A stretch of DNA of 64,000 nt from Syngnathus acus (lineage: Eukaryota; Chordata; Actinopteri; Syngnathiformes; Syngnathidae): NCBI RefSeq assembly GCF_901709675.1, contig NC_051103.1:3147501-3211500 (forward strand). The letters run 5' to 3'. Shown piece by piece: positions 1 through 16,098 of the stretch. The position numbers and the translations under genes are program-made. The first letter of the stretch is position 1; each line of letters starts with the position of its first letter. The notes beneath the pieces were generated by a model, which was not told the origin of the DNA, did no database searches, and was given only the letters and a program-made list of their open reading frames with translations.

Positions 1-1112
1 TGATGTCAATCAAAGGCGCTGCACAGACGTCATTTAGAAAGTCCGACCACAGTGGACAGACGCGCCGCGGCGGTCAAAGTCCGTGCTTTTGTGTTTTGGA
101 GTGTGTGTGGATGCGACTCACGCAGCTGGAGCAGACCAAAATGGGAGAAGGGAGGGGAGGATTGATAAAAGGGGGTGGGGGTTAAAAAAAAAAAAATGTT
201 CACCATTACACTCGCACAAAACTCTGCAATGTGCAATATTTTTTTAATTTAATGTTTATTGTTGTATTTGCATGTAATGCTGCATACTGACGTTCAAAAT
301 TGGCCTGAGTTCCCTCTTGGACACTTCACATTCCAAAACATGCACACACATTTTCCAATTTCCCTCTTCTTCATGAATAAGGCGGGCAAAATATTGGAAC
401 CCCTTTTCATTCTGCACACAAATAGAATCACACAAATACAAACAATGAAGTGAGATCTGTCACAATTTATTCTACAACCCATTCTGAGCTTCCAAACGCA
501 AATCATATAGACAGAGAGCAGATAGCCATATGTTCAAACATGACTACTAATGATTTAGTTATTTGCCATTATGGACATATAATAATAAAATCAGCTTAAT
601 TTGATGATTTTATTTTTACATACATACATAATTTAGTGGTAACAGTGGTAACGTGAGTTCCTAAGCCCTCAGGAACCTTTCCATGTTGAATAAGTCTGGA
701 AAATAAATATCAGAATTGTTGTGTTGGCATAAACCGTTCTGCACACACACACACACATGAAATAACACGGCGTGTGCAACCCCACAGCAAACTGGTTGAA
801 CCTAATCGAGCTGGAGAAGGTCCCGTGTTCACGTTCTGACCCATTAATAGAATATGGGAAACATTAGGGAGCGGTCACATGTGAGTTCAAAGCTTAACGG
901 GGCAGAGTGTCCATTGTACATAATGTGCGTCACACACATAACAATGTTATGTTGAAAAACAAGAATCAGGACTACTATGCATCATTTGATTGGACACGTG
1001 TGTGACATGTCAGGATGTCTGCGTAGTATACCGACGCTTCAGTTCGATGCAGATCATGAAACCATCTTTACATATTCCTTCACGACCACCGCCCCTTTCC
1101 ATGTTTCATCCC
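1..1112. other. Flank and aco2 3' untranslated region
   Basis: I see no coding exon here. The part next to the aco2 stop codon (roughly 600-1112) is most simply the aco2 3' UTR on the minus strand: a TTTATT at 609-614 reads AATAAA on that strand, and another lies at 255-260. Positions 1-190 are more GC-rich and purine-rich and might be a promoter or UTR edge of a gene outside the window. In human the gene next to ACO2 is POLR3H, but I recognise none of its coding sequence here. A short CA run lies near 743-757. Confidence 0.5.
609..614 (-). terminator. Candidate aco2 polyadenylation signal
   Basis: The plus strand reads TTTATT, giving the AATAAA hexamer on the minus strand about 500 bases after the aco2 stop codon. 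A second copy at 255-260 could be used instead. Only the hexamer is seen; cleavage was not tested. Confidence 0.45.
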
Positions 1113-5744
<4,632 letters not shown>

Positions 5745-5749
<5 letters not shown>

Positions 5750-5771
5750 TTTGTTCACTGACAAAGATGTG
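5745..5771 (-). promoter_or_regulatory. Iron-responsive element over the aco2 start codon
   Basis: Read on the minus strand, the aco2 5' UTR has a canonical IRE. A loop CAGTGA (plus 5755-5760) sits on a perfect five-pair stem TTTGT/ACAAA (plus 5761-5765 with 5750-5754), with an unpaired C bulge 5' of that stem (plus 5766). The next three pairs use the aco2 ATG itself (5747-5749). Mammalian ACO2 mRNA carries a known 5' IRE through which IRP1/IRP2 repress translation when iron is low; the start codon lies in the same place there as I remember it. Regulation in this fish is inferred from the structure. Confidence 0.87.
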
Positions 5772-6267
5772 GCCATTCTTAATGACGTCACATGTTTTAT
5801 ACGGCAAGGGCTGCTAGTCCTTGAAGAACAGAAATACACTGCTATAGGTTCATTCATGCTTGCTTGAAAGTATATCGTTATCATAACATAATTTGCAACT
5901 TGTTTATGCATTAATTTTAGTAGAGCAGTTTACATGCTTTTAGATAAATTACTGGCAGAAATAAAACGTGGTGATGGTTTTTATGTAGCTGAAAGGATAA
6001 ACACGTTTATACTTGTGGTTTTCTGTGGCTACATTTTATTTTTAAAACGACATAAAAATATCCTTTTATTTTTAGTGACAGGAATAAATACACAAAAATG
6101 TGGGTAAAAAGTGCAAGCTTCAAATGTCGCTCAAGTAGCTGCGATTCTTATTTTTTTCTGCAATTCTTATTTTAGACATATGGTGGCGGTAATGTAAAAT
6201 CTGGGTAATGTGTTTTATGGGTTCAAAGGTGAAAATTGACTCTACGACCGGAGTACGTTAGCCAACA
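5750..6267. promoter_or_regulatory. Divergent aco2/phf5a promoter region
   Basis: About 520 bases separate the two divergent start codons. A palindromic CRE (TGACGTCA) lies at 5783-5790, immediately upstream of the aco2 IRE on the aco2 side. The rest is AT-rich with no TATA box that I can place confidently. Transcription starts cannot be located from sequence alone. Confidence 0.55.
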
Positions 6268-7181
6268 ATGGCAAAGCATCATCCAGATTTGATCTTCTGC
6301 AGAAAACAAGCTGGTGTTGGTATGTTTTATATATTGCTACGACTTATACAGCATCTTTTTTTTTCATTTTTCCCCTTACCTGGCCGTTCTTGGCCAAATT
6401 TTAAGACAGCTAATGCTATTTGCTAACAGTTGCAGCATGGACTTCATTGAAACTTAGCGCCTGGTTTAGCGTGATGAAGTCAATGTCTGTAAAATGAACA
6501 TTATAATATTATTGAATGCACTTTTGCGTATAAAGCATATATACGACTAAATAAAATAAAATGTACAGTTGACTAAATGTTTTTATTGTTATTTTGCAGC
6601 AATCGGGAGGCTTTGCGAAAAATGTGAGTATTTCCCCTTTATTCTTTGTATCTAACTATCAGTTAAATATATTTGTGTCTAACATGCTGTTGCACACATT
6701 AATTATTCGACATAATTACATTACTAATTACAATTGCTTTCTCAAATAGTAATACAGTACCTATATTTTTTTTATACTCCTCTTAAACGACAGATAATTA
6801 TGCCTAACCAATGCATATCTGTACCTTTTCACTCTCAAGGTGATGGCAAGTGTGTCATTTGTGATTCGTATGTGAGGCCGTGCACCCTGGTCCGAATCTG
6901 CGACGAGTGCAACTACGGCTCCTACCAGGGACGATGCGTCATCTGTGGAGGGCCGGGAGTGTCGGACGCCTACTACTGTAAAGAGTGTACCATCCAGGAG
7001 AAAGATGTTAGTTGTCATACATTTCATTTAATCTCTAAGCAACTGGAAAGCGCCACATCCACTGATACTCTGTTGTTCTCTTCTTTCACAGCGAGATGGC
7101 TGCCCTAAGATTGTGAATTTAGGAAGCTCAAAAACAGATCTGTTCTATGAGAGGAAGAAGTATGGCTTCAAGAAGAGGTGA
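6268..7181 (+). CDS. phf5a: PHD finger-like protein 5A (SF3b subunit)
   Basis: Small zinc-binding subunit of the SF3b complex of U2 snRNP, which helps SF3B1 grip the branch-point adenosine during pre-mRNA splicing; it acts in the nucleus. Exons: 6268-6319, 6600-6623, 6840-7006, 7092-7181 (333 nt, 110 aa, the same length as human). The protein starts [16 protein letters not shown] and ends [11 protein letters not shown], and as far as I can recall it is identical to the human protein throughout. Cysteine pairs are visible in [27 protein letters not shown] and YYCKEC, the cross-braced zinc knot of the family. The second exon is only 24 nt and splits the CEKC cysteine codon. An AATAAA at 7290-7295 ends the transcript. 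In human, TOB2 lies between this gene and TEF; here tef follows directly, tail to tail. Confidence 0.98.
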
Positions 7182-7289
7182 AGACACCAGTCTTCATTTT
7201 TAGTCGGTCAAATAGTAGTTCTGCCAAATTCTCTTTTATGTTTTTGGCACACGCAAAAAAAATGTGACCTTAATTTGTTACATAATTTC

Positions 7290-7295
7290 AATAAA
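7290..7295 (+). terminator. phf5a polyadenylation signal
   Basis: AATAAA about 110 bases after the phf5a stop codon, followed by a T-rich run. The opposing tef transcript has its own candidate signal (TTTATT on plus) at 7456-7461, so the two convergent genes end about 150 bases apart. Confidence 0.7.
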
Positions 7296-7455
7296 AGATT
7301 TTTTTTTTTTTTTTCCTGCCTTTATTTGGGTTTGAATGTTTTAACACTTTGCAAATTGCACACCCTAACAAGTACGTTAAAATCTTGTAGGTTATTGGTG
7401 GCTCTCTTGCAGAATATCACGGAAGGACAATAAATCAAAATTCTCTCAACAAGGC

Positions 7456-8730
7456 TTTATTTATACACAATGTATATACATAAATGTAACTACACCACTG
7501 AAAATGTCAAGATAGTACTTTACAAAGACGTAACTGTAAAAGCAATGCAACCTGAACCGTAGCAGAAAGCATGAAAACTACAAACAGGTCAGGAAGCCCT
7601 GTTGTTGGTGTCAACCTGATATTTCACTTATAGGTGATGCTTGAGATCTTGTGAAACTGCACTTGATTATGAATAAGGCTGGAAGTGTTTTGATATATTG
7701 AGGTATGTTTTAAGTCCACAAAATTATTATATACATTAACATGTTCCTTGCTAACAAATAATGCCGATGTGGAAGCGGCAGAGAAATTGAACATGAATTA
7801 AGAACACTGGAAATACTTACATAACATTTTTTGACAACTAATAGTTTCAACTTTAACATTTGTGTAGTTTTGAAATGATGAAAAAAAAGGTCAAATAACA
7901 AACTTGCAAACTATGCAAGTTCCGTTTCCTCCAAGATGATCTCCAAGTATCGTTATTTGAAAGCTAATTTTTTTTTCTACACATGGAAAACAGGATGCAA
8001 AAATGTTGAGCATGGCGTACAAGTACTATTTTATGGCAAAAACTATTTACATGACGTGAAATGATGGAGTGTCACACATCCAATCCAGACACACCACACA
8101 CACACTTAAAACCAGGACAATGTATTTCCCTGAATAAATCTCAATATTTTCTAACGGTTTACATTTCTATCCAAAGAAAAAAAATATACATTTTGTTTAA
8201 CATGAAAAGAAATGGAAGCAACCTGGAATAATTACCATGCTACAAAACGACCAATAAATTGAGGTTAAACTATTGCTAAACTAAGCCTTATAATTGATCT
8301 AAAAATAAGAGATGTGATAAAGATAAAAAAAACATTTCTCTTATATGATAAAAGTACAGAACATGAGAAGCACATGCCTCAAAAATGTTGAATCTTCTGT
8401 TCCTCTTCTTCCTCATCAGATTTAATCTCTTTTTGTCAGTACTAAAACCTCACCATTCGATTTATTTATTCAAACTTGAGTCAAATAATTCAAGCGTAGT
8501 CTAAACATCTTCTGGCAGCGCACTTGAAAGAGAAGAGAAGAAAGGAGTAAGATGCATCATTTTGTGTTTATGTCATGACTTGGAACAGTTTACTAGGCAA
8601 CAAATGCCACCCACGCTTTTTTACTTCCCTTCCTGGGCATTTTTTTCCTTTTTGATAAACATGGCCAACAAAGATTCCAAGCCGTTGCAGCCTTGTGTCA
8701 TTCACAATAGTGTAGTGTTTTCCCAGTTCC
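7456..8730 (-). other. tef 3' untranslated region
   Basis: About 1.3 kb of AT-rich sequence between the tef stop codon and the minus-strand AATAAA at 7456-7461. I find no coding exon on either strand. The end of the UTR is inferred from the hexamer only. Confidence 0.55.
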
Positions 8731-10748
8731 TTACAATTTTCCAAATTTGACCTTGTACTTCCCCACGATGTTCTTGTAGCTGCCACACTCCTTGCGCAGG
8801 TCGGCCACTTCAGTCCTCAGCGCAGAGTTCTCGCGCTCCAGGAACGCCGCTCGCACAGTGATCTGGTTCTCTTTTAGCCTGCGGGCGTCACGTGAGCGTT
8901 TGGCAGCCACGTTGTTCTTCTTTCGCCTGTGCCAGTACTTCTCGTCCTGGAAGAACATGCTGTATTCAGTAATTTGGCTACACGTGGCGGTGTGACCTCA
9001 TGTAGTTGAAGACTTAAAATTTACCTGACAAAATCATGATAATGTGTCGTGTGATCATGTGTCAGCAATAAAATGCAATTCTGTCTTTTATTTTTTTATT
9101 TTCAACCCAGTTCTCTAAACTGTCATCTCAAAAAATAGCACAAATAGACAATATTTAACATTAATGACTTGTTTATGCTTTCAAATTCCAATTGGGCAGA
9201 CTCATTCTTTCCAGCTATTAACAATTTCCTTTTCAGCAGCATTCTTGGGGAAAATATTTCATTCCTGTCAACATAGTGGCTAAATTTATGTCAACAAAGA
9301 GTCACTCACTGACTGGAAAGAACTGTCGAGTCACTGTGACACATGAAAATGGATTATCTAGGTATCGAACGACCACCTTCTCTGCAATTCACATCAATGT
9401 GGCAATAGGCATTGCAAATAATAATAATCGATCAATAAACAGTAATTGAGGGGAAAAAAATACACTTTGAAAGGGAACATTTGTTGTGCTTTTGTACATT
9501 ACATACCTTTTGCTCGTCAGGGACTAACACTTTCTTGGCTTTCTTAATCATGGGCTGAGGCTTGAGATCTTCATCGGTGAACTTGTGCTTGCGAGGGTCG
9601 AACAGTTCGCCCCCCGGTACGCTCGATAGGACCAGGTCGGTGGGGTCCGGCTCGTAGTTGACGTCAACCTGGATGTCGTCGGGATCTATGGGGTCTGGGG
9701 TGGCAGGATCTGTTGTTACTTCTGTGGAGAGAAGATCAGGAAGATGTAACGACAGCTTTTATGTTTACAACTGTTTCTCACTCACCTGCTGTAACGTCAC
9801 ATGTGATGTCAGTCTCGCTGTTTGTGATGATCACTATCTCTTCATCACCCTTGACCAGCTCGTTGACAGGTGTCAGGGACGCAGGGTCGGTCGGCTTCGA
9901 CTTGACCTGCTCCGTCTTGACTGTGACCTCTTCTTCGGGTGAGGCGGCGATGCCGTTCTCCATGAGGAAGTCCTCCAGGTCCATGTACTCCAAGTGGAAG
10001 TTCTCACCGTTGTAGGGAATGGTCTTGTCCCAGATGGCTGGGGTGAGGGCGGCTGATGGCTCCATCCCGCTGCCTCCTCCGCTAAGGTCGGCATCATTGT
10101 CCAATCCTAACTTCTCCTTGTCTGTTTCTAATACAATGAAAATTAAGACAGTAAGACTCCATATTAGATATTGTAAATATTTATCGAAAGCATATTTGTG
10201 GTTAAAATGTGCTCTTGGAGAATCTGTCAGATATATTAAATCTGAATATTAGCAATATTCATGTAGTGTTACTTTGTCCGACAAAATTATGTGTTTAAAT
10301 GACTAACATTTTTTTTTGTCTGTGCAAGAGGACAAAAAAAGGCATTTTCGTTTTGAATACGTGAAAACTGGAAACAACCTAAAGGACATAAAGGTCAGCA
10401 AGTGCGATGTCAAAACGCCTTTCAACAAATTTGGACATGGCAGCCTGTTGTCAGAGTGAAAAAAAAAAAGTAAAAAGATATTTTAAAGACATTTTTAAAA
10501 CCAAGAGAATGAAATGTACATTGTGTCCTATATTAAGCGTCATAATAAAAAAACAACAACAGGACGTGCAATACGTGCATTAATGTTCATTTATTTAACC
10601 CGCCCTATGATTCTAGTCATATTTTACAAGACACCTTACCGTCGTCACCAGCTAAAATATTGGGTGGAGGCATTTCCATAATTTTCTTCAAAACAACCGG
10701 GAACGAAGTGGCCGTTTCCAACGTGACGACAATCGGTTCCACCGACAT
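8731..10748 (-). CDS. tef: Thyrotroph embryonic factor (PAR bZIP), proximal first exon
   Basis: Transcription factor of the PAR-bZIP family (TEF, HLF, DBP), which binds D-box sites as a dimer and carries clock output in the nucleus. Exons: 10748-10640, 10127-9786, 9721-9507, 8946-8731 (882 nt, 293 aa; human about 300). The first exon encodes [16 protein letters not shown] and a short [12 protein letters not shown] motif. The second holds the conserved [20 protein letters not shown] block. The third holds the proline/acid-rich region with [17 protein letters not shown] and [11 protein letters not shown]. The last exon is the bZIP: basic region [20 protein letters not shown], then a leucine-zipper stretch ending VKFGKL. 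TEF rather than HLF or DBP is chosen from the [17 protein letters not shown] variant and from synteny. A second 5' exon (12539-12617) joins the second exon in the same phase. Confidence 0.95.
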
Positions 10749-11070
10749 TTTCCCCTCGCCGTTTGCGTACTTTACTCGCGTTGAGAAAAAGGCTCTATCT
10801 ACTCACTGTCGACTCGAGATAAACTGTTTTCTTATTCGGTTATCCGTAAAAATAGAAAACCACCTACAATCCACCCAACCGCGTTTCTACAAGATAAGGC
10901 GAGCCGGAGGTTCTGGTAAGCAGAATAAGCCACATCCTATCTTTGCGCTGATTGGTTGGAAATCATAAATATTAATGAGCAACTCCGATTGGGCGGGTTT
11001 ATGTGAGGAGCCAATGTGAGACGTGGTATCAATTAGCAGATTTGTCATTGGTTGACGGAGTTATATAGTG
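10749..11070 (-). promoter_or_regulatory. Proximal tef promoter with four CCAAT boxes
   Basis: Upstream of the tef start lie four CCAAT/ATTGG pentamers at 10951-10955, 10988-10992, 11011-11015 and 11047-11051. The second overlaps a GGGCGG GC box (10991-10996). Clustered, closely spaced CCAAT boxes fit an NF-Y-dependent TATA-less promoter. The promoter role is inferred from position. Confidence 0.6.
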
Positions 11071-12098
11071 CAGAAAAACGTTTTCAAGAGGAAAACAACT
11101 CATTAAATTCTAATTTAAATGTTTTTTTAGCGATCTGCTACTCATTCATTCTTTAAGAAACTTTAAGAAACTTAGAATTGCATAGCATATGTTGTTTATT
11201 GTGGGTAGGCCAGGAGCAGCGATCACATGGGAGAACATGTGCAGCAGTCTGCGTTACATGTCAACATACCAATGGTGTCATGCATGTATGAAAGGAGGGG
11301 CTGTAGCGCACAGTGAAGGAGCTCTCAAGGTCAACTAGTGCAACATTTCACCAGCTTACAAATACAGTTGCCAGGAAGCACAGTTTAATGGCCAGAGATA
11401 ACAAAATGTCTCCTATACCTTCCAATCTGCAAACTAAATTAAAATCATCCATAATTTATAGCACTTTTGTCCTCATTAGCGTCATAGGTGCAGGTATGTA
11501 GACAAACAACCATCGGAAACTCATATTCACATCTATGAACAATAGAAACTCTATACAGGAAGGCCAAAGCTGAGACTTGAAGCCCAGAACCTAAATTGTG
11601 ATAACATCCTTTGTGCTGCATTTGTCAGGATAAACAAATATTGGAACTGGGAAGGGAGGGACGTGTTTCTCAAATTTTACTTGAGTCACTGTGACTCTCA
11701 TTTTGCTGCAAGACAATAACAAGACCAAAGGAGTCAAAAGGTCAAATACAAAAACCGTGTCATGTACACCACACTAAACTAGCCTTACAAAGATAAATAT
11801 GTTAAATAGATCCTGCTATGATGGCGTAGATTAAAACGTAACATTATTAGCTTGGTAAAGGCAGAACATCTGACCTGATCATAATGTTACTGCAAGTCTT
11901 TGCATTATTGTAATTGGGGTCACAATAGAACACAGGCAAGCTGACGATATTATCCAATTTTATCAATCAACTTACTAATGAAAATGAGCATGAAAATAAT
12001 CAAAAAGTTAAAAAGTATATAACATTATTATATTCAACGCATCACATATACTTTACACACCTTGTTCAACTGAATATGTGTTTATGTTAAAAAATATT
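11071..12098. other. Intron between alternative tef first exons
   Basis: AT-rich sequence with no recognisable coding exon. It lies between the proximal tef promoter and the dispersed repeat, and is intronic for transcripts that begin at the distal first exon. Confidence 0.5.
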
Positions 12099-12325
12099 CC
12101 ATCCATCCATTATCTGTACCGCTTGAGGTCGCGGGCATCCTGGAGCCTATCCCAGCAGTCATCGGGCAGTAGGCGGGGGACACCCTGTACTGGTTGCCAG
12201 CCAATCACAGGGCAGACAGAGACGAACAACCTTTCACACGCACACTGACACCTATGGGCAATTTGGAGTGCTCAATCAGCCTACCAAACAGGTTTTTGGG
12301 ATGTGGGAGGAAACCGGAGTTATGT
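12099..12325 (+). repeat. Dispersed teleost repeat, 5' half with ATCC start
   Basis: It begins with ATCCATCCATT, then a motif with GTCGCGGG, CTGGAGCCTATCCCAG, GGCGGGG-ACACCCTG, TGGTTGCCAGCCAATCAC and GGGATGTGGGAGGAAACC. I remember this order from a very abundant interspersed repeat in fish genomes (a (CCAT)n-flanked SINE/LINE-tail type). This copy stops near the GGAGGAAACCGGAGT motif. The other half of such an element is at 20770-20896. The family name is not certain. Confidence 0.75.
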
Positions 12326-12538
12326 TCAGAAGTAATCGATCAAATGAATGTTAAATGTGTGCGCACGTGCAAATGCATTGAGTTTATTCGTCTTGCGTAT
12401 TTCTCTAAAAATATTTTCTTTTTTTTCTGTTATAAATCAATTTAATGGTATATGCAAGCATATACATAGGCCGACACCATATGTAGCATAAATAATAAAT
12501 GGAATGCCATATTACAGTGCTAAATGGGTTTTACTTAC

Positions 12539-12617
12539 CATTTATGTCAAAGCTTGGTAAAGTAAATGGTGTTTCCAGAAAAGCCCTGAATATCTCTGGT
12601 ATGTCTGCTGTAGACAT
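12539..12617 (-). CDS. tef: Alternative first coding exon of tef
   Basis: A short open exon on the minus strand from ATG (12617-12615) to a strong donor GTAAGTAA (plus 12538-12531). It encodes MSTADIPEIFRAFLETPFTL followed by PSFDIN and one extra base (79 nt). That leaves the same phase as the proximal first exon (109 nt, also phase 1), so joining to 10127 restores the frame as ...N-E-T-D-K-E-K. Mammalian TEF has an alternative N-terminus of similar size and type (short, with a leucine-rich 'PEVLKSLLE' motif), which supports this being the second TEF isoform. A cluster of CCAAT boxes lies 200-300 bases upstream. No transcript evidence is available here. Confidence 0.8.
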
Positions 12618-13265
12618 GATTTTATCCTTTACTTTTGCACAACTAAAGAAACAAAACGATACTTGGCTAGAAAATATGAAAATAAAGTGAGCAGAGAAAC
12701 GTCAGAATCGCTGAGAAGTCAGTCACTCAACACTGACAGCTCTTCTCTTTAGAAAAATAAAACAGGGGCTGAAAACTCAAATTACACGCGTTACCTAACA
12801 GCGGCCGCCCAAAACGTTCACTCACGGCCAATCTGTTGCTTGTGTTTTATCACGTGATAGTCGGAAAGACCGCTGATTGGCTCTTACATATGTCAATCAA
12901 ACTACAGTGGGCCAATCGCGAATGTGTGTCGATTACTTAAGGAAGAAAAAAAAAACACATGCTGGTTGCATAAATTGCGTGTACTTCTTAAACGTAGAGT
13001 TGCACAATACAGTCGACTTAACACTTTAATGCAATAGCTTTAACCAGTGCAATGTGTCAAAATGCATAAAGACCTTCGTGATGGAATCCTTGAACTGTTG
13101 AACATCAACCACTTAATTGTCCCACCCTGCACAATAACGTAAATGTATCTAAACTATGTTTATTTACCAGTATTGGTTTATTTTTGTTGCACAGCTGCAC
13201 ACTTTATTTACATTTATAATAAAGGGTTGAAGTACTTGAATTAAAATAAAAACTGAAAATACTTG
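12618..13265. promoter_or_regulatory. Distal tef promoter region
   Basis: CCAAT boxes occur at 12828-12832, 12876-12880 (as ATTGG) and 12912-12916, with an E-box CACGTG at 12851-12856 between them; another CACGTG is at 12364-12369 inside the intron. E-boxes would suit a clock-controlled gene, but binding is inferred. The sequence from about 12930 to 13265 is AT-rich with nothing that I recognise. Confidence 0.55.
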
Positions 13266-13279
13266 TTTTTCTAAAAGTG

Positions 13280-15217
13280 TTTATTAAATGCTTTCAAGAG
13301 ATTTGGTCCACTTGAGTATTTATTAACGTCCAACCAGGGAGGAGAGAAAACAAAGTCAAAACATAAAAACAAGAAAATCAATGTAATGGGAAAAAAAAAG
13401 TACAGTACAAAATGAGAGGCCTTGTTTGTCCAAGTCTTTACAACCCTGGTTTCCATTTTCTGATTGTTGAAATTAATCCATTCAAATAACCAATACTTTC
13501 TTCGACCGGTAACATGATTCAATTTGGGCTCTTTACGTGTTTCTGTAGCAGGGATCAAATGGAATGGGGAGGTGGCGGTTGTTTACAGGAATAGCAGTGA
13601 CGTTTGTACTGTGTGGCTTGGCGAGACGTATCATTAAAGAGATAAACACACAACCTTCTTTTGTCCAAAAAAAAAAAAAAAAAAGGCAAAAATAGGCAGA
13701 TGGATCATTTTACCAACAAAGTGCTGTCAACTTGAACAAATCACAGAGAGTTGGTTGGGAGAAAAGGCATATCAGTAAAACAACATTATCCATACCTCCA
13801 TAGGATGATTGCAAATCAGTGCACAGGAGTTTCAATTGAAATACGATGAACTAAAATAAGTAGGTGTGGTTCAATCTACCCAGCCCAGTTAAACTCTGCC
13901 AAGCCACTAAAAAAAAAAAAAAAAAAAAAAAAAACACAGCTCCACCATCACGTATCTAAATTACCTTACCGGGGTGCTAAAGTATTATCATAGGTTATCA
14001 GGTATCATATACTGTACTGTATATAGTAAGCGGGGTTATACAATAAGGGTATGTATTATTTTTATACGTGTGCTATATCAAATAAGGCGCTATGCAGGAG
14101 TATATAAGCATCTGTGTACGATTCCCAGATCACATCTTATCTGGCGTGTTTACAGCCACATAGCTATCCCAAGGCCTCAAGACAGATTGTGGCGTCCATT
14201 TTGTTGCCCACTTACAACCTCCCCCAACAGGCTGCATACACAGACGCGTATTTACCGTTATTATATTCATACATGGATATAGGTATACATCGCAATAAAC
14301 GTACATATAATCAATAGCGTATACGAGAGAAATAGTCCATAGCAATCATTATCATATTCATAATACTAAGGGTAGTAGTAGTAATAATACGATCCCTCAA
14401 AGAAGCTAAACGGTGGGCTGTTCCAGATGAGGGCGCATTGGCACAGCTAACGATGCTAAGATGACACACAAACACACGTTAAGAGTGTGCAGCACTTCAA
14501 CTCTGGCTCCATCCATTTAAAGCTGCAACCCACTCGTTTGTCTGGAACAACCCACACAAAAAAGAACAAATGACAACGTAAAAAGTAGAAGAGTTTTTTT
14601 TCTTTTCTCTTTTTCTTAAATCACTATCTAGTTCAGCGATACATGTCATATAGCAATACCTCAATAACAGAAAAGTTCTATGTAATCAATACAGTTTTCT
14701 GGTTATATATTTATTAAGCTTGATTGCTAAGTTATCAATAATTAGTAGTAGTATAGCATTTATATGTAAATATGTCGTGTGTGTGTGATTTGTGTTTGTG
14801 TTTTGCATTAAAGGCTTGCATGAGATGGCAGGCGGGTATCCTACTTGTGTGTGTGTGTGTACTGCATATGCATATGTTTTTGCTCAGAGGCACCAAAGAA
14901 ATGTGCGAATCTTCATTTAGGACCACTGGATTTAAAAAAAAAAAAAAAAAAACCTCAGTGGGACTGAAGAGGTATCACTTTGCCTTTACTTTCAAATTAG
15001 CTTCACTATTCTAACGCAATAAATTCTTAATTGGATGAAATCAATTCAAATGTATGAAATCTTTGTCCAGATTTTTAGATGCAAATGATTTTCCTTTCTT
15101 CTTAATTAAATACAACACAAGTCTTCAGCTATGGCAGCACTGACACTCATTCAGTCCAATTGAGGTCTTTTTTTTTTTTTTTTATACCAGGACAGTCTTC
15201 TTTCTATGCCATTATAG

Positions 15218-15302
<85 letters not shown>

Positions 15303-16098
15303 AAATGCAGCCACCTCTCAAAAAAACAATGTGTGGAAGAAGAGGGGAAAACATTGTTGTGCTTATGATTTTAGAATGGTAAGCAGAATTGCATATTTCC
15401 ACAACGCTTTTTTTTTTCCTCGCTGATTGATCGATTTTCCCCATTTTAAAGGCCCGTTCAGGCGTTACATTCAAAGTGCCCTACCAATATGGCAGACAAT
15501 ATAACGAGGAAGTACAACTCCCGATGAAAAAAAAAAACCAAAAACAAAAAACCCCAGAATTTGATCACACTGCAGCACACTAACCATCAGACCCTTTGTT
15601 TTAATTACGCTTACTTGGGTCTCAAAAAGTGTTTTTTTTTGGCACTATTGAGTTGAAAAGGTCAACTTTTAGCATGACAGCTCCATTCTTCAAGAGAATT
15701 TTCCATTATTGCCAAGCAAAACGTTAAGAACTGCGGCCAGCGCGCTCATTGGAGAATTGCTTAGGTGCTGCGAGGATTTAAAAACAAGAAGAAAAAAAAA
15801 AAAGTTCTTACGTTATTGCGATTATTACTTCAGTCAACGAGAAATGCACCCTGCAGGGAAATCCGACAGAGGGGAACCTACAGGTATTGCGGAAACAAAG
15901 CTTCTTCAAAGTTTTGATTGATGGCTGAGATTTGTGGCTTTGTGTTATGTAAATGTGTGTGTTTGTGAGCGCGTGTGTAGAAATTGTGTTTACATGAGCT
16001 CCCGCAAGGCAAGAGGTCGGACTAGTGAGATGACGGGCTGCTCAGTTGTTGCCGGTACGGCTGGCTCATCTCCTGTCTCGGCGGCGATTGGGCGATTC
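13280..16098 (-). other. Probable zc3h7b 3' untranslated region
   Basis: About 2.8 kb between the zc3h7b stop and the minus-strand AATAAA (TTTATT on plus) at 13280-13285. It holds several poly-A/T tracts (for example 13668-13684, 13911-13934, 14935-14952, 15168-15183) and a long TG repeat. I looked here for the missing C-terminal zinc-finger exons of zc3h7b and found none. That all of it is UTR is inference. Confidence 0.5.
15221..15299 (+). repeat. (TG)n microsatellite
   Basis: An uninterrupted TG dinucleotide run of about 39 units, the longest simple repeat in the window. It lies within the probable zc3h7b 3' UTR, where it would read as CA repeats. Confidence 0.98.

Noticed and set aside
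5774-5776. In-frame ATG nine codons upstream of the chosen aco2 start
   Set aside because: It would place the IRE inside the coding region and adds residues absent from the human protein; the downstream ATG fits both.
15151-15474. Minus-strand frame with a poly-His/Thr run over the TG repeat
   Set aside because: It is produced by the (TG)n microsatellite and adjacent poly-T; not a gene.
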